Notes: generated from the sequence alone by a model not told the origin. DNA of 64,000 bases from CAYOEV01 sp964403075 (GCA_964403075.1 CAYOEV010000012.1:7481-71480), one strand, 5' to 3'. Positions 32,953 to 43,070 are shown, counted from the stretch's first letter. Numbers and translations are program-made.

Positions 32953-34262
32953 TGAATTACCTGCAGGCTGCCCTGGGCGTTGGCTGTTTTGTGGGCATCG
33001 GTTATTTCTTTTCCACGAACAGAAGCGCCATAAACTGGCGCATCGTAGGTGCGGGACTACTCATACAAATCGTGATTGCCCTGCTGATCGGACAGGTACC
33101 ATTCATTCAGGATCTTTTCACAGGTTTAAGCAGGGGTTTTGTTACTTTTCTTAGCTTTTCGCTTAAGGGTGCCGAATTTCTTTATGGTGATTTGGCTAGA
33201 AACAGTGCAAATGAGGGAGTCGAGCATAAATTGGGCTATCTTTTTGTATTTCAGGCCCTCCCAACTGTAATTTTCTTTTCTTCCGTCACTGCAGGATTGT
33301 ATTATTTAGGTGTACTACAACGACTGGTGAAGGTATTTGCCTGGGTGATGACCAAGGCCATGCGGCTAAGCGGTGCTGAAAGCTTGTCTGCCGCAGGAAA
33401 TATCTTTCTGGGGCAAACCGAAGCACCAATGATGGTGAGACCATTCATGGACAAAATGACGCGGTCGGAGTTGCACTGTCTCATGACTGGTGGCATGGCG
33501 ACCATTGCTGGAAGTGTACTGGGCGCTTACGTATCTTTTTTAGGAGGTGGCGACCCGGAAGAACAAACCCGATTCGCCACATATCTCCTGGGAGCATCCT
33601 TAATGAATGCTCCGGCAGCCATCGTAATGGCAAAACTTTTTGTACCCGAGCAACACCCGGAACTCATTGATCGGTCGCTTCGAGTAAGTAAGGACCAGGT
33701 GGGAGTAAATTTCTTAGACGCCCTCGCACGGGGTGCGGCAGATGGTGTAAAATTAGCCATCAATATCGCGGCCATGTTGCTGGCTTTTATCGGTATCATT
33801 TATGCATTGAATTGGTTTTTTGTGGATGGGTTAGGCAATTGGATGGGTTGGAATGTTTGGGTGGAGCAACGGACTGATGGGGCTTTTCAGGGCATTTCTA
33901 TGGAATTCCTATTGGGACAGTTATTTCGTCCCTTTGCTTTTATGATGGGCGTAGAATGGAGCGAAACCCTGCACGTAGGAAGTCTGTTAGGTCAGCGCAC
34001 GATCATCAACGAGTTTGTTGCCTATGCAAGCCTGGCAGAGTACAAGACCAGTGGCTTGCTTAGCGACAAAGCGGTTATTATCTCTACTTATGCGCTTTGT
34101 GGGTTTGCCAATTTTAGCTCTATTGCCATTCAAATCGGTGGATTAGGCGGACTTGCGCCCGGTCGACAATCAGACGTGTCGAGTCTTGGCATTCGTGCAC
34201 TAGCTGCAGCCACGCTGGCTACAATGGTCACGGCTACTATTGTGGGTGTTCTGTTGGTGTGA
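32952..34262 (+). CDS. nupC: Concentrative nucleoside transporter (NupC/CNT family)
   Basis: 436 residues from ATG 32952, about 10 membrane helices. CNT marks: SAAGNIFLGQTEAPMMVRPF, MTGGMATIAGSVLGAYVSF, GQRTIINEFVAYA and YALCGFANFSSIAIQIGG. It imports nucleosides with Na+ or H+. The start overlaps the preceding stop (TGATG). Other Bacteroidota often continue this cluster with thyA/folA, which are absent here. Confidence 0.95.
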   Translation: MNYLQAALGVGCFVGIGYFFSTNRSAINWRIVGAGLLIQIVIALLIGQVPFIQDLFTGLSRGFVTFLSFSLKGAEFLYGDLARNSANEGVEHKLGYLFVFQALPTVIFFSSVTAGLYYLGVLQRLVKVFAWVMTKAMRLSGAESLSAAGNIFLGQTEAPMMVRPFMDKMTRSELHCLMTGGMATIAGSVLGAYVSFLGGGDPEEQTRFATYLLGASLMNAPAAIVMAKLFVPEQHPELIDRSLRVSKDQVGVNFLDALARGAADGVKLAINIAAMLLAFIGIIYALNWFFVDGLGNWMGWNVWVEQRTDGAFQGISMEFLLGQLFRPFAFMMGVEWSETLHVGSLLGQRTIINEFVAYASLAEYKTSGLLSDKAVIISTYALCGFANFSSIAIQIGGLGGLAPGRQSDVSSLGIRALAAATLATMVTATIVGVLLV

Positions 34263-34580
34263 GTGGGGCTTCTTGTGGACAAACAAATAGGCCATCATAG
34301 GTCCTAAAAGACCAGCAGTCAGTGCATAGTATACAGCCGGTCAATAAAGGGTAGTTGTCGGTGAATGCCCACCTTGTATAATTAAAACTTGTAATCGGAA
34401 ATATTGTTTTCAACTATTAGGAACGTCTCATTTATCCCTCCGCATCTTATAAAGGCATTAATTGTACAATCGTTAGTGGAAGCACCACCCGTTTATCACC
34501 TGCATAGGCACAGCCTGTCTAATCTCCGCTAAATAATCAGTTATTCTAGGTATCCGAAGGCATATTTAGGGCCAGTCTTG
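34263..34580. other. 318-bp intergenic gap, no convincing gene
   Basis: Both flanking genes end here (convergent). There is no strong hairpin, tRNA or long reading frame. On the minus strand a short hydrophobic frame near 34345-34263 reads VYYALTAGLLGPMMAYLFVH, preceded in frame by a stop and running on antisense into nupC; it could be a decayed membrane-protein gene or chance. Otherwise A/T-rich sequence with no recognisable feature. Confidence 0.5.
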
Positions 34581-35624
34581 CTAAGGATTGCATAAGATGT
34601 CGATCAAGTCTTGAAACGTGGCAGGTGCCCAGAAATTGGTACATAAATCAGGACATTCGATAATCGGCAATTCAAAGGTCCCTGGAATGTTGGTGCGATC
34701 AAAACAAATGATTTCTGAAGAAGTACGGTACGCATGAAAGTATCCTAGAGCGGACTGATCATGATTGATGGGGATGATATTGCCTTCAATCGGTGCAAAT
34801 GGTCGGTCAAATAGTCCGCCCGGTCGGTTCAACTGACCCTGCACATCTAACCAATAGCTGTAATTGGCTGCATCCATGGCTTGTACATAGATAATTGCGG
34901 CGTACTCACCTCGAATATCAAAAGGGACGCGAACGGCTTCAAAACGTAAAGTTTCGCTTACAGATTGCGTAGTACCAATGGTCAAGGTATTGGGGTCGAT
35001 CGGTAATCTTTGCTGGTAACAGGTAGTGAGCCCGGCAGGTACGGGAGCATCTGGGCCTACCCCGCAATCATTGTAACCAATAAAAACCTGAGCATACCCC
35101 AGGGTTTCGACTAGGAAAAATTGGTCTTGTTTTTTTTCTAAGGTGAGGAATAAATCATGTCCTTTTCGAATTTCGGTCGCTCCCGAAGCATTCGTGAAGG
35201 TCTCTTCAGTAAATTCTGCTTCCCCATTTGTTATGGCTACTTCTGATGGCAATTCCTGGGGGTTAGACTGATAAGAACGGCCGTCCGATAAGGTAATATT
35301 CAGTGTATAGGAGAGCCCTGCCTCTAATGGAAAGGAGGAATCAGTCCATTGGTAAAGACCAGCCTGCATAGCTGACAGGGAATAACTATTGCCATCTGAG
35401 ACAGCTATGGTAACTTCCGCATCATCTACCGGAGTAAAATCGTTATTGACTCCGGATAAATCGGAAGTGAGCGAAAGACGTACCTCAGGAAAAAATAGCT
35501 GAGAAAAGGAGCCCTCCACAACCAATTGGCTGGTAGATCCGGCTGGCGCTTGCAGATCAATAGGTGTTAGACACGAGGTCAGCAGCAAGCAGAGTGAGAA
35601 CAAAAGTTGGTCAAAAAACCTCAT
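34581..35624 (-). CDS. DUF4249-family outer-membrane lipoprotein
   Basis: 347 residues from ATG 35624, with signal peptide and lipobox LLTSC (MRFFDQLLFSLCLLLTSC). The mature protein starts with the DUF4249 pattern LVVEGSFS, a beta-rich domain (DDAEVTIAVSDGNSYSLS, YTLNITLSDGRSYQSNP), and a Cys-rich end (DRTNIPG..., CPDLCTNFW). DUF4249 genes usually follow a TonB receptor, as here; a surface or periplasmic binding role is inferred. Its ATG overlaps the preceding stop by ATGA. Confidence 0.88.
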   Translation of the reverse strand: MRFFDQLLFSLCLLLTSCLTPIDLQAPAGSTSQLVVEGSFSQLFFPEVRLSLTSDLSGVNNDFTPVDDAEVTIAVSDGNSYSLSAMQAGLYQWTDSSFPLEAGLSYTLNITLSDGRSYQSNPQELPSEVAITNGEAEFTEETFTNASGATEIRKGHDLFLTLEKKQDQFFLVETLGYAQVFIGYNDCGVGPDAPVPAGLTTCYQQRLPIDPNTLTIGTTQSVSETLRFEAVRVPFDIRGEYAAIIYVQAMDAANYSYWLDVQGQLNRPGGLFDRPFAPIEGNIIPINHDQSALGYFHAYRTSSEIICFDRTNIPGTFELPIIECPDLCTNFWAPATFQDLIDILCNP

Positions 35625-37165
35625 TGTCTTTTGATTTGAAATGTTTTGGTGAAAAAGTAAACACGATTGGCACTGTCTATGGCACTCAGGCAAACATTGA
35701 TAGCGGTGGGATAGGCAGGTAGCTTGAAACGAACATTATAAGTTGCTTGGTTGCCTACCAGGTCTGCCTGCCATAGTAAAAGTGACGGAAAATACGGTGC
35801 TTGTGGCGGATGTGCCCCTCGGTGCTCGGTGACAGGCTTTTCATAGCCAGCCAATAGGGTGGAGACTACCCTCTGGGATACCTTATTGCGAGTTACAAAA
35901 GAGATGACACCACCTTTCGCAAAAGAACCATAAGAGGCCAGGGTGCGAAGTTTATAGGCGATCTCAACAAAACGAATATTTGCCGGGTCAAGATTCAATA
36001 ACGCATCTTGAGTCACTGGTATGCCGTTGAGTAGAGTTACTGGCGTCCCCTCATGGGTGCGCTTCAACTCTGGAGAAAATACCTGTAGCTTTTTTTGCTT
36101 GAAGTATAGAAATTTGACAGCCTCCTTGATCATTTGGTCAACGGAAGCGAAGGATACGTAATCATTCAAATCTGTAACCTGATCTGAATGAGGTAAAATG
36201 GGTCGATTCACCGGATTCCAGGCTGGCTTTTTCTGTGTAGGGGAATATTGCGCCAGAACCTGTTTATTGAGTTGTCTCAAGCGAATGGCCCCATGATCCC
36301 AACCACTGGTTATCGGATTTGGTACGCATCCTTCAAATGCGACCAATAAATCCTGCTTAGGCGGTGTCAGTCTTATGTCCATTTGAGCAGTATCCAGCAT
36401 ATTGAAATACGCCATATATTTTCCTGTAGCATTTAGATTTACAAAGTTGAAAGCACCGGAACTCGTGGTTTTTGTGCTGAGCACGGTAAAAGAGGGTGAC
36501 TCCCGGTCTTGTTTCACCATTGTCATGAGAACTTTTTTACCCGCAACGGGATGTCCATTTGGATCCACGACCTGGCCTGACAGTTCAAAACCTTTGAGAT
36601 AGTCATTGAGTCCCCGATGAGCCAAGCTGTGATGATTTTGGAGGTCACATTTCTCAAAAACATCCGACGGATGCTGTGCAGCGTCCCGAATGCTTATGGC
36701 AACATTTTGTCCGTCCCTGAAGGGCAATTGAAAATCTATCTGTGCGCTATCTTTTTGCATCGATAACTTCAAGTCCAATTCAGATTTTGATGCCTGCAAC
36801 GTCTCTGAAGGAGATTGGCCCTCTCCATTAAGTGGACCTATCTGGACCCATTGTACATGACTGGGAACTGTATTTTGGTAGTTGATGATCTCCAACAGGT
36901 AGCGACCAGCCGTCAAACTATCGGAAAGAGGCATCGAAAAGTGAAGATAGGCTTGCGTTACTGGTGTCAGTTGGTGCCTAATGGGCCTACCTGAGGCATC
37001 GAACAGGCTGACATAATAGGCATAGCCCAAGAGCTCAGGATTGGAAAAGTAGGCCGTGCCAAACAAAGTATCTCCTGGCATTAGAAATGTCTCACTGAGG
37101 TGCAGATCCTGAGCTCCGGACGTTAGTGTGGAAGAAATCAACAAAAGAAGGAACACCTTTTTCAT
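35621..37165 (-). CDS. Exported protein with macroglobulin-like and TonB-plug-like regions
   Basis: 514 residues, signal peptide ending near TSGAQ. Residues about 20-110 resemble a macroglobulin (MG) beta domain (AYYVSLFDASGRPIRHQL, TAGRYLLEIINYQ). Residues about 185-265 are like a carboxypeptidase-regulatory domain (ELSGQVVDPNGHPVAGKKV). Residues about 375-440 look like a receptor plug (TLLNGIPVTQDAL, YGSFAKGGVISFVTRN) but no barrel follows. The ATGA overlaps at both ends couple it to the TonB receptor and the DUF4249 gene. It may be a periplasmic or surface partner of the receptor; function unknown. Confidence 0.8.
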   Translation of the reverse strand: MKKVFLLLLISSTLTSGAQDLHLSETFLMPGDTLFGTAYFSNPELLGYAYYVSLFDASGRPIRHQLTPVTQAYLHFSMPLSDSLTAGRYLLEIINYQNTVPSHVQWVQIGPLNGEGQSPSETLQASKSELDLKLSMQKDSAQIDFQLPFRDGQNVAISIRDAAQHPSDVFEKCDLQNHHSLAHRGLNDYLKGFELSGQVVDPNGHPVAGKKVLMTMVKQDRESPSFTVLSTKTTSSGAFNFVNLNATGKYMAYFNMLDTAQMDIRLTPPKQDLLVAFEGCVPNPITSGWDHGAIRLRQLNKQVLAQYSPTQKKPAWNPVNRPILPHSDQVTDLNDYVSFASVDQMIKEAVKFLYFKQKKLQVFSPELKRTHEGTPVTLLNGIPVTQDALLNLDPANIRFVEIAYKLRTLASYGSFAKGGVISFVTRNKVSQRVVSTLLAGYEKPVTEHRGAHPPQAPYFPSLLLWQADLVGNQATYNVRFKLPAYPTAINVCLSAIDSANRVYFFTKTFQIKRQ

Positions 37166-39768
37166 TTGAACCAGAAGTTGTAAGTGAAAGAAGGGATGGG
37201 ATTGCCAAATACGGTCAGTTTGAATGTTCTTGGAGAACGGTTGTTTACCGCTTGAGTAACAATGGAGAAAGGATTTTCCCGACCATATACGTTGTAAATA
37301 GAGAAAGTGAAGCTGTTTTTCCAGCGTCGGTCACGTTTGTTACTTCCTTCCAGCGTAACGGAGAGGTCCATTCGGTGAGTGTCTGGTGTTCGCACATTAT
37401 TTATGTCCTGAACATTGAAAATCCTCACACCGTTGATGAGGTAAGCGCTATTGGGCAGGGTAATTGGTCTCCCCGAATTGAAGACAAAGTTCCCGGATAA
37501 AGTCCATAATCGACTCAGCTCAAAGTTAAGCGCCAGGTTCAAGTTGTGTGGTCTATCAAAATCAGCGAAAAATAGGTCGCCGTTATTAATTTGTTCTTCC
37601 CGAAAGAAATTGCTGGTTTGCAAACGCGTTCGTGAATAAGTGTAACTAAACCACCCGTTGATATTGCCTCTCGGTCTGCGGAGCAAAAATTCTCCTCCGT
37701 AGGATTCTCCTTGCGCCTGAACAATTGCTGACTCCAGTACAGGATTGATCAGTACATCTGTGCCGACCATGGGTATATTTAGTTGTTCGAAATCTTTGTA
37801 GTAAAATTCAAGCGAAGCTTCCCAGTCATTGGTGCCAAAATTTTTGAAATAGCCCAGTGCATATTGCCACGCAATGGCCGGGGCAAGATTCGGACTACTG
37901 GGCAGCCAGACATCCGTGGGCAGTGATGCGGTGGAATTAGAAAAGAGATGCTCGTATTGAACAGATCGTGAAATGCTTCCCTTGATTGAGGCCAAATCCG
38001 TGAGGCGATAGTTGATAGCTACACGAGGCTCTGGTTGGTGATACAACTTTTGATAATTATCAGCACTAAGGGTATCAATGATGGTAAATTCAGTACGTGG
38101 TATACCTGGCTGATAAAGGAATTGATTTTTTTCCTGCAGGAAAAAGTTGGAATACCTCAGACCCAATACCATGTCCAGTCGATTAAGTAACGAAATCGAC
38201 CGATCCGCGAAGAAACTTAGCTCCATGGAACGCTTGTTACCAATGTCATTGGCGGATACTTGTGAATCATCGTCAGGGGTTATGCTTCCGAGTATGAAAT
38301 TGGTCATTTTCCATTCGCTACCGAACTGATATTTAAGATTTCCTTTGTCATCATTTACACCAAAATTCAGACGTAAGCCCGTTGCCAACACGCCATCTTT
38401 CAAATCAAAGCCATTATTTTCGGAATCATCCAATAATAAAGCCTCGTATTGACTGGTATAACCTTTGATGCGGCCATAGAATTTTTCATTGAACTGGTGT
38501 GCCCATTCTAAGTAGACATTGGTCGACTGGTACGTGAATGCGGTATCCCTACCGAAATCGTAAAAATCGCTACTCACATACCCACCCAGGGTAATGGCAT
38601 CATTGATACCCGGCTGGTATCTGACCTTGGTATTGATGTCGTAAAAGTTAGCTGAGCTTTGGTTGACCACCGGATCATTCACCGTCCGGAGTATCCAGGT
38701 AGGGTCCGAATAGCGTCCGGATAAAGTGATAGCTAATTTTTTCTTGACAATGGGTACATTCATCTGAAGTTTGTTTGCTACTGGACCTAGCCCTCCGCGC
38801 AGTGAGAACTCATTCACATTTGGATTTTGAAGATCCACCGCCACCACACTACTTAACCGGCCACCATATTCGGCTGGGATATTCCCTTTGTACACGGAAA
38901 AATTACGGACCATGTCCGGGTTGAAAACAGAAAAGAAACCCAAAAGATGAGAGGAATTGTAAAGTGGCACGCCGTCCATGAGGATCAAATTTTGATCTAT
39001 ATTTCCACCTCTCACATTGAAACCTGTAGCACCCTCTCCGACAGTTTGCACACCTGGGAGGGAAAGTATAATGCGTGAGACATCTGGTTCGCCTAACAGG
39101 CTCGGTAACTTCCTTATGCGCTCAACCGATAGCGTGACTTTTCCGGTATTGATTTGTCGGATATTCTCGTCTTCTGCACGGCCACTGATGACTACATCGT
39201 CCAACTCCACTATACGGTCAAAAAGATCAATGTCTAATGTCGTATCCTCATAAAACTGATGCACTTCTCGACTTAACGAACTATTGACAGTCTTTGCGGT
39301 GAGTAGGTAGGTACCGGCCGGTATGTCCAGGAGGTATTTGCCATTAAGGTCGGTCACGGTTCCTTTCTCTAATTCAGGAATTTGAATCAAGGCATTTGGA
39401 ATAGGTTCTCCAGTGTTGCCGTCTACTATTCGCCCGGTAATTGTTACCTGGTAATCACGATTCACGCGTTGGTCATTGTTCAGCAGAACAAAGACGTTGC
39501 CAATGAGGGGCTCCACACGGAGGGAGGTGCCTGCAAGCACCTGGTTTAGCGCTTCTAATGCACTTTTATTTTCTAATACCACAGACACGCTCAGGCCCCG
39601 TAGCCAATCTGTCTGGTAATACACATCGAAATCATACTGTTGGGCCAGGTCGTCTATTACCGCTTGCAGGGGAAGGTTTTGGTAGGACTCACTGATTAAG
39701 GAATCCACCTGACCCTGAGACAGGAGGGAACAAGCCAATAATGACAAAGCAATAAAGTGAACACGCAT
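37162..39768 (-). CDS. TonB-dependent outer-membrane receptor with STN domain
   Basis: 868 residues: signal peptide, STN/secretin domain (about 22-100; LPLQAVIDDLAQQYDFDVYYQ), carboxypeptidase-like domain (TITGRIVDGNTGEPIPNALI), plug (VSRIILSLPGVQTVGEGATGFNVRGG), then a 22-strand barrel ending SFTYNFWFK. It imports a large or scarce ligand with TonB energy. An STN domain often signals to an anti-sigma factor, but no FecI/FecR pair is present here. It heads a three-gene operon with ATGA overlaps. The ligand is unknown. Confidence 0.93.
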   Translation of the reverse strand: MRVHFIALSLLACSLLSQGQVDSLISESYQNLPLQAVIDDLAQQYDFDVYYQTDWLRGLSVSVVLENKSALEALNQVLAGTSLRVEPLIGNVFVLLNNDQRVNRDYQVTITGRIVDGNTGEPIPNALIQIPELEKGTVTDLNGKYLLDIPAGTYLLTAKTVNSSLSREVHQFYEDTTLDIDLFDRIVELDDVVISGRAEDENIRQINTGKVTLSVERIRKLPSLLGEPDVSRIILSLPGVQTVGEGATGFNVRGGNIDQNLILMDGVPLYNSSHLLGFFSVFNPDMVRNFSVYKGNIPAEYGGRLSSVVAVDLQNPNVNEFSLRGGLGPVANKLQMNVPIVKKKLAITLSGRYSDPTWILRTVNDPVVNQSSANFYDINTKVRYQPGINDAITLGGYVSSDFYDFGRDTAFTYQSTNVYLEWAHQFNEKFYGRIKGYTSQYEALLLDDSENNGFDLKDGVLATGLRLNFGVNDDKGNLKYQFGSEWKMTNFILGSITPDDDSQVSANDIGNKRSMELSFFADRSISLLNRLDMVLGLRYSNFFLQEKNQFLYQPGIPRTEFTIIDTLSADNYQKLYHQPEPRVAINYRLTDLASIKGSISRSVQYEHLFSNSTASLPTDVWLPSSPNLAPAIAWQYALGYFKNFGTNDWEASLEFYYKDFEQLNIPMVGTDVLINPVLESAIVQAQGESYGGEFLLRRPRGNINGWFSYTYSRTRLQTSNFFREEQINNGDLFFADFDRPHNLNLALNFELSRLWTLSGNFVFNSGRPITLPNSAYLINGVRIFNVQDINNVRTPDTHRMDLSVTLEGSNKRDRRWKNSFTFSIYNVYGRENPFSIVTQAVNNRSPRTFKLTVFGNPIPSFTYNFWFK

Positions 39769-39894
39769 TATTCAGGCACTTTCGCCTTGGATGTAAAGAA
39801 AAGATTACAGGCTTTCTTAAAATTTAAAAACACCAATATACCCCGTTATGTGTGATACATTGAATTTTTTCTGATGAGCAGCTACTACAGATGA

Positions 39895-41508
39895 TCAATG
39901 GTTCAAATTAGGCGTCGGGGCTCCTGCCATGATTTTCTCGTTGGCATACGATTCGAATTTTTTAAAGTTTTCTATGAATCTACCCGCGAGTTCATTGGCT
40001 TTTTCGTAGAAGGCTTTGTCATTTTTCCATGTCTCTCTTGGGCTAAGAACTTCTGAAGGAACGTTAGGACAGGTGAGCGGCATTTCAGCACCGAAAATGG
40101 AGTGTTTTCGGTAACCCACGTGGTTCAGGTCCCCCCGAAGAGCCGCCGAGATCATGGCTCGGGTGTATTTTAAACCAATTCTCTCTCCCACACCGTAAGG
40201 ACCACCCGTCCATCCAGTGTTTACGAGCCAGACATTCACTTCGTATTTCTCCATTTTTTCACCTAACATCTCCGCGTAACGGGTAGGGTGCAAAGGAAGG
40301 AAAGGTGCACCAAAGCAAGCTGAAAAAACTGGCTCCGGATCGATGATACCGGCTTCCGTACCAGCCACTTTGGACGTGTACCCCGATATAAAATGATACA
40401 TGGCCTGTCCTTTGCTCAGTCGCTGTATGGGAGGAATTATTCCAAACGCATCACAGGTTAAAAAGAATATATTTTTAGGAATGCCGCCAATGGATGGTTC
40501 CACCGAATTTCGGATGTGATGAATCGGGTAGGAGGCCCTTGTATTTTCTGTGACGGCGCTGTTTTTATAATCTATGTCATGTGTACCTTCCACAAAACGG
40601 GTATTTTCAACAATAGCACCAAAACGAATGGCATGGTAGATATCCGGTTCTTTTTCTTCGGATAGGTCGATCACCTTCGCATAACAGCCCCCTTCAAAAT
40701 TGAAGACATTGGAAGCCGTCCACCCATGTTCATCATCGCCAATGAGTAAACGATCCGGATCTGCAGACAAGGTGGTTTTACCCGTGCCAGACAAGCCGAA
40801 AAAGATAGCCGTTTCCGTATGATCAAGGCTCATATTTGCCGAGCAGTGCATGCTCAACACGTCTTCATCATTGGGCATGATAAAATTAAGCACGGAGAAA
40901 ATACCTTTTTTCATCTCACCTGAATAGGCCGTGCCTCCAATCAGAATCATGCGCTCGGTAAAGTCGATAAGGGCGAAATTTTTCTGCCGAGTGCCATCCT
41001 CTTGAGGATTTGCCTCAAATTCAGGCACACACAGGATGGTGAAATTGGGAACAAAACTTTCTAGTTTATAATTGTCCGGTCTCAAAAACATGTTGTAACA
41101 GAACAGATTATGCCAGGACTGGGTATTGATAACGCGAACCCGTAATCGATGCGTTTTATCCGCTCCAGCATATGCGTCGCGCACATAGACTTTCTTGTCA
41201 GCGATGAAATCAATCATTTTCCCTTTCAATTGCTGGAATTTTTCCGGCGTAATGGGTTTGTTGATATTTCCCCACCACACAGTGTCCCGGGTCTTATCGT
41301 CTTCAACGATGAAGCGGTCCTGTGGGGATCTCCCGGTGAACGTCCCAGTGTCACACATTAGCGCACCGGTGTTGGTCAGAACACCTTCACCATTGGCCAA
41401 TGCTTCTTCGTAGAGTGCGGCGGGGGATAAATTCCAATGGGCTTCAGACACTTTAATGCCATGGTTAGATAAGTCACTTTTACTGGATTTAAGTCCGTAT
41501 TCTTTCAT
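39895..41508 (-). CDS. pckA: ATP-dependent phosphoenolpyruvate carboxykinase
   Basis: 537 residues from ATG 41508 (MKEYGLKSSKSDLS); a TTG at 41532 is less likely. It turns oxaloacetate and ATP into PEP, CO2 and ADP for gluconeogenesis. Marks seen: TGRSPQDRFIVED near the start, GLSGTGKTTLS (kinase-1a P-loop), LIGDDEHGW (metal site), NFEGGCYAK, and the C-terminal NTGWTGGPYGVGERI substrate motif. Length matches the ATP-type enzyme. A monocistronic layout is likely. Confidence 0.97.
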   Translation of the reverse strand: MKEYGLKSSKSDLSNHGIKVSEAHWNLSPAALYEEALANGEGVLTNTGALMCDTGTFTGRSPQDRFIVEDDKTRDTVWWGNINKPITPEKFQQLKGKMIDFIADKKVYVRDAYAGADKTHRLRVRVINTQSWHNLFCYNMFLRPDNYKLESFVPNFTILCVPEFEANPQEDGTRQKNFALIDFTERMILIGGTAYSGEMKKGIFSVLNFIMPNDEDVLSMHCSANMSLDHTETAIFFGLSGTGKTTLSADPDRLLIGDDEHGWTASNVFNFEGGCYAKVIDLSEEKEPDIYHAIRFGAIVENTRFVEGTHDIDYKNSAVTENTRASYPIHHIRNSVEPSIGGIPKNIFFLTCDAFGIIPPIQRLSKGQAMYHFISGYTSKVAGTEAGIIDPEPVFSACFGAPFLPLHPTRYAEMLGEKMEKYEVNVWLVNTGWTGGPYGVGERIGLKYTRAMISAALRGDLNHVGYRKHSIFGAEMPLTCPNVPSEVLSPRETWKNDKAFYEKANELAGRFIENFKKFESYANEKIMAGAPTPNLNH

Positions 41509-41606
41509 GTGATAAGTTTGACAATGAAACAAAAATAAAGGTTGGGGGATAGATCATGCGAAGTAACTGATATAATTTCTGTGGGAAGTTTAAATAAAGG
41601 TTTATG

Positions 41607-43070
41607 TCAGTTTTTATCAAAAAACGGGTCCACAATTTCCCTTGGGGTGGGTGGGGTCAAAAGACTTACAATAAAGAGTGCCAATAAAGACACGATCAAT
41701 GCCGGGATGGCCACGAAATCCATGTCAAAATTTAAGTTTGCTGTTTCATTCAGTATTTTGATGGTTGCCACGGAGATCATCCCGCCTAAAATTGAGGCAA
41801 TGCCACCTTGTCTGGTGACTCTCCGCCAAAAGAAGGCGGCCAGAAGCGCTGGAGCCAATGAAGCGCCTATCATGGTGTAAGAAAGTAATGCCATGTCAAG
41901 AATGGTTGTAAACTGGGTAATGATCAGGTAGGCAAGACCACCCAATAAGACAATGACGACCCGTTGAATGCGTAGTTTTTCTTTGGAGCTTTTGGACTGG
42001 TAAATGTATTTGCCGATAATGTCTCTGGATACATTGGTAGAGGTGACCATAAGAAAGGTATTGCCGGTTGACAGTATGATCGCAATACCTCCGGCAAATA
42101 GCAGCGACCCGAGGAATACGGGCAACTGCTCGAAACCAATACGCAGAATGACTTCCTCGGCCATGGCCTCATTGATGGACCCATCGGCCAGAAAGAACCT
42201 CGGATCATTCGCGTAAATGGCAAAACCCACGACAGCCAGGGTACACATCAGAAATTCAATGATTACGACACCAAGGAACATGCCCACCACTGCTTTTTTC
42301 ACAGAACCCGGCTCTTTGGCCGAGGATATTTTCTGATACATGCTGGACTCACTCAAAAGTAAGAGCAGTGTAGGCAACAAGATGCCTATGTACCAGTACC
42401 ATTTATGCCCTCCAACCAGCGTCAGGTGGTCTGGTGAAGCTTCCTGAATGGTTTGGGTCACTGCCCCCCATCCGCCAAAGCCATGGATTGCAAAGGGTAG
42501 GGCGAGGGCGATTGCCAGAATCATTATTACACCATTGAATATGTCAATGCTTACAATAGATACCATGCCCGCCAAAGCCGTAAAAGCAACCACTACCAGG
42601 AAAGTGATCAAGGTGCCCTGTGCTGGACTGATACCCCCTTCAGTTAAGATGAAAAGGAGTCGACCGCCTCCTTTGAATTGGTAGCCCGCAATGATGAGAT
42701 AGGCAATGATGATGGTAAGGGTTCCTAAAAGGCGCGCCAACGGCGCATACCGCTTTTCAAGAATATCGGTCAGGGTATACTGCGATATCTTCCGTACCCG
42801 GGCAGCGACGAAATAAACCACCAAAATACCCAGCCAGGCGCCCATTGAAAACCACAGCTCGGAAAAGCCCACACGAAAACTAAGACCTGCGGTGCCGAAT
42901 AAACTACCTGAGCCGATCCAGGTGGTCACCAACGTGCCAACAAGTAAATAAACGGGTACGCCACGCCCTGCCACCACAAAATCTTCTTCATTTTTTACTG
43001 ACCGGCTTTTCCAGATAATGATACCGGCGAGAATCAACAAATAGGTAACACAAGCGATGATATAAGTCAT
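41607..43070 (-). CDS. Sodium:solute symporter (SSS family)
   Basis: 487 residues, about 13 membrane helices starting MTYIIACVTYLLILAGIIIW. SSS features: GRGVPVYLLVGTLVTTWIGSGSLFGTAG in helices 1-2, a Na+ motif in STGNTFLMVTSTNVSRDIIGKY, and the last helices before a short PTPREIVDPF tail. The substrate could be proline, pantothenate or an organic acid; sequence alone does not decide. It diverges from the OPT gene across 149 bp. Confidence 0.93.
   Translation of the reverse strand: MTYIIACVTYLLILAGIIIWKSRSVKNEEDFVVAGRGVPVYLLVGTLVTTWIGSGSLFGTAGLSFRVGFSELWFSMGAWLGILVVYFVAARVRKISQYTLTDILEKRYAPLARLLGTLTIIIAYLIIAGYQFKGGGRLLFILTEGGISPAQGTLITFLVVVAFTALAGMVSIVSIDIFNGVIMILAIALALPFAIHGFGGWGAVTQTIQEASPDHLTLVGGHKWYWYIGILLPTLLLLLSESSMYQKISSAKEPGSVKKAVVGMFLGVVIIEFLMCTLAVVGFAIYANDPRFFLADGSINEAMAEEVILRIGFEQLPVFLGSLLFAGGIAIILSTGNTFLMVTSTNVSRDIIGKYIYQSKSSKEKLRIQRVVIVLLGGLAYLIITQFTTILDMALLSYTMIGASLAPALLAAFFWRRVTRQGGIASILGGMISVATIKILNETANLNFDMDFVAIPALIVSLLALFIVSLLTPPTPREIVDPFFDKN

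Noticed and set aside
37162..39768. STN domain as sign of a FecI/FecR signalling system
   Set aside because: No sigma factor or anti-sigma gene lies next to the receptor in this window.
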